A stretch of DNA of 64,000 nucleotides from the NCBI RefSeq assembly GCF_023159225.1, contig NC_063161.1:120690958-120754957 (forward strand), given 5' to 3'. Source of the DNA: Perognathus longimembris pacificus. Lineage: Eukaryota; Chordata; Mammalia; Rodentia; Heteromyidae. The stretch's first letter is position 1. Every line of letters begins with the position of its first letter. A program made the position numbers and the translations under genes. The notes beneath the pieces were generated by a model. The model was given only the letters and a program-made list of their open reading frames with translations. It had not been told where the DNA came from and searched no databases. Positions 24,701 through 36,700 of this stretch are shown here, piece after piece.

Positions 24701-27700
24701 GAAAGCCAGTTTATTGGACCATTTATAGGAGTTGCTAAGCTATATATATAGCTTAACAATAAAAGAATGGGTGATTGTGAATGAAGAGACACACATTTAA
24801 TACCTTATAAATAATGCATCCTTTCAACCATTAGAATTCTTTTTTATAAACTGGATACTTTATCAGTGCTTTCATCTTAAAACAACATTTTGTTTTTTGC
24901 AAAATAAAAACATCAACATACCTCTAATCTAATATCCTTAGTCTGTTGCTTTAATTTAGTCTATTGCCATTTTTAATCGGGTGTATAGGTTATGCTGATC
25001 CTACCTATTTAGTCCTATTTTGAACATTTATTTCTCTGTGCAATAATGAGCTTTATAAATGCAAACCCAAGAAGAATTTTGTTCTTGATGAAGTCTAATG
25101 CTTTGTTTTCAGGGCACTTCCACAATGCTGTGTCTGGCAGCTCTTCATGGCCTGGTGGCCTTGGTGGGCTCTGAAGGAGATGCCATGCAGGTAAAAAAGA
25201 AACTGTCTGTTAGTGGGCAGGAATTTAAATATATGCAAAGCCATGGTAAGACAGAATATCATTTCCTTAATATGATTAAGATAGAAGAGTATGTGCTCAT
25301 GGTAATAGTTAGACTGGGTTTACAATACCTTGCTGTATGACATAGTAGTCTGTCCCAAGAATTCTTTCTGTACAGATTTGTTCCTGGTTTTGTTTGGTTT
25401 GCAAGGATTAAATCTGGTTAATCTTGGTACTTTCCACAAATTTTCCTGCCTGAGAAAAATGATTAAATGATAAGACATTCAAGTCATTCACAGAAACTCC
25501 AGTTTGTTCTGTAATGGTTAAGTATATATCTGTGTATATGTTCTTTTTATAACATAACAAAAATGTCTTTCATAGTAGGCATCTGTATGTGTAGATTTAT
25601 AAGTAATTGCAAAGTAGCTCCTCTATTCATATAGTAGAAGTTTATAAAAACTGCCAGTGCCATACTGAACAGATGATAAAAAATCAACGACAAAGTAGGG
25701 ATGTTGTCCTTAGCAGCTTACAGCCTATGTGTTTGAAATATAAGGATATATGATATGCCATTACTTACTTAGAAAGTGATTGCTTGTGCACTGAACGTAA
25801 TTGTTTATGATGAGGATGACAAATATTTATTATTTTAGTTGAAGTCAGAAGCTATCCAGTCTTCTCATTTTCAAGGCAGACTTAATGAAGTCATCAGAAC
25901 TCTAACTCAGGTGAGAAAATAACTTCCATTTCTGCACAGAAGGCAGGAAATGCATCTCTCTTTTTCTATTTCTCCTTACTTTAACCTTGTTATACTGAAA
26001 TAAATCCTTGATAAAACTTTCACTAACAAAAAAAGAAAAGAAAAAGAACTGAAAATCTCTGAGTAGGAAAACAAAGATCTCCTTTTCTTATCTTTGTTCC
26101 ATTTACCTGATACAGATTGATACAGATATTTTAGCTAGAAAATATAGAAATCTCTGTTTTCATCCTGAGTTTGAAGGGCATTGGGAGTGACTTATGGTCT
26201 TATATTCACTGACAAGCACATACTGTTTCCAGAAATAAAAAAAGCTGATGGTGTGTTTTTTGTTTATTTCCTGTTGTTGTTGTGTGTTTGACAGTGTTAA
26301 GGATGGAACCCAAGGCCTTGCACCTACTAGCCAAGTATCCTATTGCTGAGTTATGTCCCCAGTCCCAAACTTGGCATTTTGGAGTTAAGTTGATACTGAT
26401 TTCCCTTAAGAATTAAAACCTGATCCTGTACGAAACTGTAAACCTTTTGTACATCACTTTGACAATAAAGAAATAAAAAAAATTTAAAAACCTGATCCTG
26501 CAGGGATTATCAGACCCTCGGAACTAGAAAAAATGGAAGGTGATCAAAGAACAGGGCAAGTACCTGGGAAGAATGATCAAGAGACACTAGTTCAGATGGC
26601 AGTGATGGAAATATTAGGGTAAATGGTTGTTACTAATTTTCTTGGGAAAGTAAAAATGTTCTCATCTGCTAAGAAACATTTCTATCTAAGATTTTTTTGA
26701 ACATTGGTTATGTTCATTGCATAAAATCTAAAAATACAAAATGAAAGAAGCTGAAAAAATGTCAGTGGTGGTACGCCAAACCTGAAGCAACTGCTACTAA
26801 TATATAGTTGTATTTCTTTTTTAAGTATTCTTACTTGGTTTGTGTTATTATATTCTTTAGCATTTATAGATTGCCTATCCCTTTTGTACATTAAACATAC
26901 TTGTTTTCATTCTTGTAAAATGTGATTACAATACCTACTACATAAAGAAATTTCTGTAATTCATGCTTTAAATGCAAACATAAATCTGTGAAAAGAAAGA
27001 ACTTCCTTTGCATGTATGAATTTTAATATGATCAAAAAGAATTCTGCAATTTAAGTTGTTACAATGTAGGAGAAAATGTATCAATGAAAACCACTATTTA
27101 AGAATGTTTATTATGATTGATAAAGCAATAGTAGGGCATTATTTTAAAAGAAGAGAACAAAGCAAGCAGTATCTCCTTCCATTTCAAGAGGTAGTTTAGT
27201 CTTAAGTATCCTCCTATCTTCTGTACTCTGAATTTTCCTTTACTATTTTGTGAAAATTTCTTTGAGACAAAGTGATACCGAGAAAAAGATACTTTGTACT
27301 ATGATTGACTATGTAGTTAATTATATGATTAATTAACTATGCCCTTTAGCAAACACTAATTGAAAATCTGTATGATTAAGCATGATGTATAGACACATGG
27401 TATTACATCTTACAATAAAACTTATAATCAGCAACTATAACAGTAAATAAAGTCACATAAATTTAGTGACTTTCTGTGGGTTGCCTTTTATTGAAAGGCA
27501 TTTGGATATTGCCCCAGCCTTGAATTATGATAGTTTCATTTCTAGGTCATCAGTGTCTCTGGAGTGATTGGTCTTCAGTCAAATGCAATCTGGCTTCTAG
27601 GACATCTTCATCTATCTACTGTATCCTCTAATCAAAGCAGAACTTCTGGTAAGATTAAAACCCTAAACCAGTGGTGCTGGAAAAAGAAAGTGCTGACTCT

Positions 27701-30700
27701 GAGTTTGGTAATTTAACAGCACTAATCTTCACAACTCTCAGGTGTTACTGTGTTGTATATCAGATTCAAAGGAAGTATTAAGAGTTTCCCTGACTTATAC
27801 AAAGTCACATGGCAGAAAATAGTGGTTTGTAGACCCCATTCACTCTTGCTGTTTGCTTCCTGTAGAGGTTGGTGTAGATATTCAGTCTAGCTCTCATATT
27901 TCACAAATGAAGAATCTGAGGCTCAGAGAAATTGAATGACTTGAATATAGTTAGTTTAATGACAAATCTACAAGCAAAGAAGGAAGTCCTTGAAGCTTAG
28001 AGCAATTTCATTTTTATTTTACTAAATGTAGTGATATAATGTTTTTACCAAGTCTTTGTGTATTTGACTGGTGTTTTTATGACCATGATTGCACTTACTA
28101 GGGAATTGAAATTCCAGGTCTTAATATAAGAAAATTTTTGTGTTCGAACAAAAAGTATTGGTACTGAGGTTTGAAATAAGAGCCTCATACTTGCAAGGGA
28201 GGGCCTCTACCATGAGCCACTCCACCAGTCCCCTTTTGTATTAGTTATTTCTGAGATATAATCAGGCTTTATGTCTGAGCCAGCCTGGACTGTAATCATC
28301 CTGTTTATGCTGGGATGACCTAGCTGTTCATTGAGATGAAATCTTCTGAACTTTAATGCCCAGGTTGGTCTCAAACCTCAGTCAACCCTAATCTTTTCCT
28401 CCCTAGTAGGAAGCTTGAGCTACCATTCCCAGCTAAGCATTTTCTACTTGTAGCTTTTTGATAAAAGCAATAAAAAAGCATTTATAATCACTGTATACTA
28501 ACTGTGCTTAGAAATTTGGGGGAATGACATATCACTGTCGGTAGATCTTCTACTTTCTCTTTTTGGAGTTTCGACTCACTGGCAATCTTAGACCCAGGCT
28601 GGAGAGGTTATGTGGTACCAAAGATTCCCCTTAAAAACTTAGTTTCACTTATTTCTAACAGATCATCTACTGACAATATAACCAGGAATAGGGGCCACTA
28701 TAATTACTGTTTCCCTTGCATCCATCACTCCATAGCTATAAAAATAGGAACATTGGTCTACAGTCTTCCCAATATAATGAATATTACACAGCTTGAAACT
28801 GTCACATGAAAACAGGGGGAAAAAAGTTATATTGGAAACCCTTGGTAATGCTGGCTTTGAGGATCAGAGCACTCACAAGTATCCTAGTAAAATAGTGTAT
28901 GGCCAGCCAGCTTTTGCCTTTTTACATGGGCATGGCATCACTGTCTCTGATCTTGGTCTTGTTATGAAGTTTTTGCCTGGCCCACATAAACTCAAATCAC
29001 GGAGGAGTGAATCATCTTATACCCAGGTTCGTCTGAACAAAATGATTCTGCATCTGGAAAAATACAGCTACTTGTTCTTGATGGAATTTTCCAATTGAAC
29101 CATTTATTGTAGAAAAAAAAAAAAAACAAAAAACCAACAACCCTATCTCATGAAACAATTACAGAGGACTGGGAGGAAAAGGATTTAGGAAACTCTAGGA
29201 CTCAACAAGCATAAATGTCACTGCCTCGCCGTTCCAGGTCAGCAGCCACATCTGGTTATTTGCACATATTGGTCACTTAGAGGTCTCTGCCTTAGGTAGG
29301 AGACTGTAGCTGTTAATACTGGTCACTGAATTTCCATGGTTCATATATCTGATTTAGCATGTCCTAAAGTGACCCTTAGAATAGTGGGCTAAACCTACAA
29401 AGCCAGCACACTCCTTGCTGCCCATGAGAAGGTCACTGACCTGGGGTTCATTGATGTGACAGTAGTGAAAGGATTTTTTAACTGCTTCACTCAAATATTC
29501 ATTCTCTGTGGGGTTTTTTCCCCCCCAAACTCTACTGAGTTTGTTGCCATTTTGAATCTGCCTATATAACTTAAATGATTACTTCAATGCCAGTCATTTA
29601 ATCTAATAGAATTAGTTGCAGCCATAGAATATTGTGCTGAGATTAATGGCACAAACATTCCCACTTTGTCTCTGGGCAGACATGGCAGCATGAGATCGTT
29701 ATCTCTCCTTCATTAGTCCTGCCAAGTTCACTGGTTAATTTGATCATTTTCTGTCTCCACAGTTCCAACCGACTATAGCTATTTGCCTGAAAGCAGTTTT
29801 ATTAGAGCAGCAATTGGCTTCTTCATTACAGCAGGAAAAAAAGGCAAGTGACACATTCCTTGAATTATATGATTCTCTCTCTTTCCACATGTTGTTTGTG
29901 TGTCCTAAGCATGCATCTCTAGAATTTAACTATATATACATACACATATATATGAAAGACTATTGTCTTGTAATAAATCATCTTTCTAATAGAGATGACC
30001 AGAAGGTTAACTACAGCGATTGCAACAGAAATATATACACCTTGTAGTCTCAGAATTATATTCTCTGATCATGGTGGCTCTGTGAAAACTTAACTTTCCA
30101 TTTGACCATTTCAAAAGTGTAAACACACAATACTTTTCCCATCAGTTTCAAGTGACTGTGCTCTAAGAGAAAACATACCTGGGTGCAGTTTGTATTCCAA
30201 GACTGCCTTGGAATTAGGTCTTGTTCTCTGTACTTTGTGTGGTCACATACAGTAGTCACGCTGTGTTGTTGGAGTCACTAGCTATATTTCCTGTTTTCAG
30301 TTTGTATTTTTTCTCAGTGAACATTTTTTTCCCTTTTTGAATCTGTACTGTGGCTATCCAAATTAGAGCACAAGCAGTTTGAAGACAGAGATTGAGTGCC
30401 TTTTTTCTTAAGTGGAACCAGAACAATGCCATGTGAGTTATGAGAGACAGACATGTTCTCTAATGATACACACATACTTTTCCTGTGAGAGGAAAAAAGT
30501 GCGTTAGTTTTGAACATGTCCTGAAAACCAGCTTCATTAATAAAATATTTTTATTGATATTTGCTAATTTAATTTGTTCTAGGTTAAAAAGCATTGCCTG
30601 CATTTATACTAAGACCATGGCAATTTAGAAAGGGAAAAGTTTGAAAAAGAATTTTAAATGAAAAAACCAAGGGGAAATCTGGAGGAAACATTTTGACTAA

Positions 30701-33700
30701 TGAAGATGAGCTTTGGAAGGGAACTTAAGGTTACTTTGATTTCCCCCTGGGTACAGTAGTCCCTGGAGCTTCCAGATAATGAACTGGTTTTGTAGCTTTG
30801 AGACACATTTCTTTAGTCTGGAGTTACAAAGTGGTGCCGTTATCCTAGACTTATGAATTCAAACTATTTGTTCCTAGTTTTTCTCAGTAGAAATTGATAT
30901 GTGGTTATGTCATTTTACTACATGGCATATAAACATATTACATATAATGTGCAGGTTAGTTTAGTGGCCATATTACTATGAATTAAATTGACTTAAAATA
31001 GATATTATAGATCTTCTTCCATAAGAAATTGAATTTTTACTAAATGAGCATCTAAAGTTTCCACAGGCAGAATAATGTTAGAACTATATATTTTTGCTAT
31101 ATTTTCATTAGGTTGTTCATTAGAATCTTACGAAATTTTAAATGATTATATGGTAAGGTATTTCCATGAGAAATAAAATAACTCAGGTCAAATGAAAGGC
31201 TGTTTTTCCTTTTCTAGTAAATAAAATGTCATTTTGACTCCTCAGATCTATATTTCTTTGCAGAAATGAATTTTCTCTGACTCTTATGGGGAATTCTTGT
31301 TAAATGTGACATTTTTATGATTACATAGTCATAGTATAACAGAAACTGTTCCACTCCAAGGCTGAAAAATCAGGTGTCAGTGGAATTGGTGTTGTGATGT
31401 GCAGTCTTGCTGAAAGCTGTTTTAAAGCAGATTAATGAAGTATTAAAAATGCCATATTACCAATTGGATTTTTGGCATTTTCAGGTTGTGGGAGAGGGCT
31501 GCCTTCCTGTCAGGTTTGCTGGTTAGATTCACAGGAAAATCTATTCAGCCTTACACATTACTAATGATGACCCCAGAGGAGTGGAGGCCGTGGGAGGCTG
31601 ACCTCGGCCTCCGAAGCCCATTTACAAAAACAAAACCAGACCCTGCTCTATGGGACTAAATGGGATGGCCAAAAGCGGAGGTGTGCATGCAAACGAGTGT
31701 TTTCTTCTTCAATATGCCCAGCTCATTTGAATTTTAATAACTCCCTTCTGAAGCAGCTTTTGAGTTTAAATGTCTGGATGTCACTCAGCAAAGCCCAGTG
31801 GGGCTGCTGATAGGAAGGATGACAACTTGGGTGAACTCTTTTGAGGAACAAATAGTTTTAGAGAATGATAATTGTACTTGGCACAGTCAGAAGATAGTCA
31901 CATCAGGGATGGCATGGTTTCATTGCCTCTGGCTGCTGTTTTTCACTGTAATAACTTACAGAAAGAAAATAAAAATGTGAAAGGTTATCCCTGATACACA
32001 CTTATGCCAGCATAAGGCTGGGCATGGTGATTTCCAATATAGCCATTCAGATTTGAGGTAGTAAACATTTTAATTGGCCTTTTGATGCTTAGGACTTTTC
32101 TCACTTTAAATACTCACATTAACACTTGCATGGCAGAACATACCAGATGTTCATAGTGTCCATTTCTTCATACAGTGCTCCATTTTAAAACCATAGCAAG
32201 TGGATGAAATCCCTTTGATTCTTAAGGAATCCAGTTAATTATTTAAAAAATAATTGTTTCCTTGTATTTTGTGAGATCTTCTCTTTTCTTCTCTAAAGGC
32301 CTTCCCTTCTGTTTTCAGATGTGTTGTCCTAAACTTTGTCATCATCTTCCTCTAATCCTGGGGAAATTTCTTCACTATATTAGGCTTCAAATCTTTGTTC
32401 CTAGTTCTCTATCCTCTTATATGAAATTACTTCCCTCCTCCAAAGAAAACAGCCTTTAAATTTTGATTCTTAACTATTTTATCTTTTCTACTTATTGATG
32501 AAATCTAAATGTAAAAAGAAAATACATATATTTTACCAGTATTTTATCCACTTTAAAAACATATTTGAAGAAGTACTTAATAAAAATAATAATTCCTCTC
32601 TGATGCTAATTTTAAATATTACTTACATACAGATTTGTCTTTATTATCCTATTTCTGGGGAACATGATGAGTACTTTCTCTTTTTTTGTATAATTCTTTT
32701 ATTTTATTAGGCATCAAGTTTACTTCATGTAGGAGTGCTTCCTATAGTCATCACCCAAATGTATATTTAATTCATGCATAGTAAGTTTAAATATGTAGTA
32801 TTAAAACATACATCACCTTGACAATAAAAATATTTTTAAAGAAAAAAATTCATTGTTTAGTGAAAGGCATTTAAGAGCTTTCTTATGTACTAAGACAATT
32901 ACTGTAGTAAGTAATCTATTATTTAATTTATTGTGTATTAAAATATGTACATGCCCTATGGATAGAAATATAAGATGTACTTAGGACCTTTTGAGTATGG
33001 TGAGACCAGGCTTGAGCCCTTGGACAGCAAGTCACATCTTATCTTTCTATGATGAATACTTTCTAAGATATGGTTTTCCATTGGCCTTTAAATTTTACAG
33101 TAAGAAGTATTGTCTGAGGAAAATATATTTAAATCCATGTGCCACAGTCAATGAATGGATCACTGGTGATCTATATTCCTAGGTAGCAGGATCATGCACA
33201 AATTATTTGTAAGCATAATCTCATTCATTTTTTGTGCTTTTACTGTGATATATACTTGTTGATATGGTCTTTAGTGGAAGGAACAGAACTAATGAACTCC
33301 AGATATAAGTAAATGTTGTGAAAAAGTCATCTTTTTTTTATGAATTTTGGAATTGGTCACCAAGACCATTCATAATTTTTGAATATCTGAACTTTTATTG
33401 ACAATTTACCTTTATAGCCCTTGAGAAATGTTGATAGAAGTGAGTTACATGTGTTTATCACAAGTTTAAAGATGACATAAAAAATTAGAATCCTCTGTAA
33501 TGTCTCCACTGAAGATATTCCAGTTTGTGTTCTTGTAGATGTCTATGTTTATAGTCATTAAAAAATGAATATTATCTTATTTTAAAAGAAATTTAATGAT
33601 TTTTTAAACTTTAATGACTTGTCATGTAAATGGACACAATTACCATCCATCTCCTCTAAAAGGAAGTTGGAGAAAGTATGGAAAGAATCCTTTTGCATCA

Positions 33701-36700
33701 CTTACTGGACATTGTCAATAGGATTTTTTTGTGTGAATTTGATTTCTATTTTCTTGCTGTAAACATTAAAATATCTAAAAGGGAAAAGTAACTTCTTATC
33801 CCATGGTTTTATATGATCGTTTTTAGTTATTAATATTTTAACTTGCTTTTATGCATACATAATTTTTACACGTTTCCAAGTATGTATATATACATATATA
33901 CACACATGTATGTATATATATATAATGAGGTAAGTCATTATTAACTTAATCATTTCAGTATTGGTCATTAAAATTTTTTCCATCATAGTGAACATCTTTA
34001 TACATGTAGCTTTTTCTATTCTACTGTACATTTCCTAAAGATAAAGTCTCAGCAACTTATTAATGGGCAAGAAAGAGTATGAAGACTTCATGTAGAAGAA
34101 TGACATGACCCTCTTTGCTCTTCAAAAAATTTGCTAGTTTTTACTTCTGAAACCCTGAATGAATCAAAGCAGTATGCTGTAGAGGTTAAAAGTGTGGGAG
34201 CCAGACTGCCTGGGTTTATATCCCACTTCCACTCCTTGCTGGCTATGCAAATTCAAGCAGGAAACTCAAGTCTCTATGACCACTGTACAATGAACAAAGA
34301 AAAAAAAAGTTAATGGAATTTATAAGGGATGTAAGTCACTTAATATAACAATACTTAGAAAACAATGAAAGACTTTCTAGTTATAATATCATATAAAGCA
34401 AAGCAAAGTATAGATGAGCCACTGATAAGAATAAAGGGCAGTCAGTATAAAAATGATACCTTAAGAGTGTTTTTATTTACATTTAACTGCCCAAATGAAT
34501 GAATTTTTTAAATTTCTTTATTATCAGAGTGATGTACAGAGGGGTTACAGTTTCATATGTAGGGCTGTGTGTACATTTCTTATCCAACTTGTTATCTCCT
34601 CCCTCATTTCTTCCCCCATCCTTCCCCCTCATCATTTCCTTCCCCCCCCCCTTGAGTTGTGCAGTTGGTTTATACCAAATAGTTTTATAGGTATTGTTGT
34701 TGCCTTGGTTTGTCTTTTTATCCTTTGTCTCTCAATTTTGGTATTCCCTTTCCCTTCCCTAGTTCCAATACACGTATATACAATATCCGGGGTACCAAAG
34801 TCAGTTACAGTAACATGAGGGGTTAAACCATGAGAAAGAAAGACAAAAGAAAAAGGGCATAATTTCACATGGCATCTTGAAAATAACAACAGTGATAAAC
34901 CACTTGTTTCCATAACTTGGAGTTCATTTAATTCCACATCATCTTACGTGTTCATATGTACATAGCTATGGAGCTATTGTTATCTTCTGCTAGGATAATC
35001 CTAAATGTGTACTAATTATTCCTGATGAGGGAAACCACAGAGTCTATGTTTCTTTGGGTCTGGCTCATTTCACTTAGTATGATTTTTCTTAAGTCCTTCC
35101 ATTTCCTTACAAATGGGGCAATGTCATTCTTTCTGATAAAGGCATATAGGAATGGATAGTTTTGTATGTATTTACTATTTAAGAGGTTTTTTCTACAATA
35201 TAAGTTGATAACTCCTGTTTTTTTAGATTTGTGCTTTTTAGCCTTTAATATTGAAATGATTTCAAACTTAGGGGAAAAGTTGAAAATTTTTACAGAAATG
35301 TTGAAAGAAAGCTGTAGACTGTAAGAAAGCACTTTTATGTTCTCATCACCCAGAGGATTCTATTCAAGTTTCACTAACAATCCCAATGATATATTTAATA
35401 GGAAAAGTTCAATCCAATGAGTTGGTCCACACTTCCTTGTCCAGGTATCTAAAATCTGAAACAATTATGTGTTACTGTGACTTTCATGACATTAACAGAT
35501 TCTAAGATTAGAAGCCCATCTAAAATAATCTAGCTAATTCTAAAGAACATTCTGCAATTAAGCCAATGGTATCATAGAAATGAAGGTGTATTCTCTTTAC
35601 TGTATCACATCAGGTAGCACATGATGTCTATCTTCCTCTACTGTAAGGTTTACCTTGTGTGAGGTAATGTCTTCCGGGTTTCTCTAAATTAAGTTATTCT
35701 TTATCCTTATCATTAGCAAATATTTGTGTGGAGATTTTGAGAGTCTATATACGTTTCTCATTTTTCATTCTTTTCCTTCAGTTTCATTATCCATTAGCAA
35801 ATCTTGGTTGAATTAAATATTGGTATGTAAGTGGAGATAAAAGTTCAGTAGTTGAACACTTGCCTAGCATGAACAAGGCCCTTGGTTTGTTGTTGTTTTG
35901 TTTTTTGCCAGTCCTGGGGCTTGAACTCAGGGCCTGAGCACTGTCCCTGGCTTCTTTTTGCTCAAGGCTAGCACTCTACCACTTGAGCCACAGTGCCACG
36001 TCCAGCTTTTTCTATATATGTGGTGCTGAGGAATGGAACCCAGGGCTTCATGAGGCGAGCACTTTACCACTAGGCCATATTCCCAGTCCCAAGGCCCATG
36101 GTTTGATCCACAACAAAAGGTGGAAAGGAGGAAGGGAAGAAAGAGAAAGAAGGTAAAGAAAAAGAGAGGGAAGAAAGGAAGAAACAATGAAGAGAGAAGG
36201 CAGGGACTATAAATTATTTACTATGATAATTTCCAAAAGGTGATTTTTTTTCATGTTCCTTTTACAGGGTATATATCTACTCTAAGGATGGGGTTTCTAT
36301 TACTTCCTTCTTTCATTTGCTTCCATTTGCATTTCCTTCATTCCTTTGCATTAGTGTGAACTTAATTTCCTATTTTATTCATTTATTATTCATTGTGATT
36401 CATCATTTGGTTATTCAAGTTGTCCTAGATTTGACCAGTAAGCGTCTTCAAGTAGCTCTTATATCCTTTTGACATGATCTTATCCTTTTGAGTTTGTCCT
36501 CATTTTGTGACACATAATGTTTTGCCTTAGCTCTTTGGTCTTCAGCTGTGTAATAGGCAAGTAGCTCAGTCTCCTTTTAGAAAAATAATAGTATTTAGAA
36601 TCCAAGATCTGAGTTCAAAGTCTGTATTTCTAGTGCAGTAATACTATTCCCAGGACTGTTCAGTGGACACAGCCAGGAAATACATATTCTTTTTCTTCTA

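Larger units (their letters stand above)
25911..27545 (+). other. FOCAD intron 10 (phase 0, 1.6 kb)
   Basis: Contains an ID-like SINE remnant (26290-26368, antisense) and, 45 bases later, a 58-bp L1 3'-terminal insertion with target duplications (26429-26486). The rest is AT-rich and featureless. Confidence 0.88.
27649..29762 (+). other. FOCAD intron 11 (phase 1, 2.1 kb)
   Basis: Carries antisense MIR remnants (27720-27990) and an old B4-like SINE (28152-28436). 28540-29560 is repeat-free, of higher complexity and less AT-biased than its surroundings, with an open frame at 28793-29098; I do not recognise a gene in it. Confidence 0.85.

Noticed and set aside
35012..35332. 106-codon ORF on the - strand
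   Set aside because: Its C-terminal part is the L1 ORF2 end, and the rest is antisense of an L1M 3' UTR.
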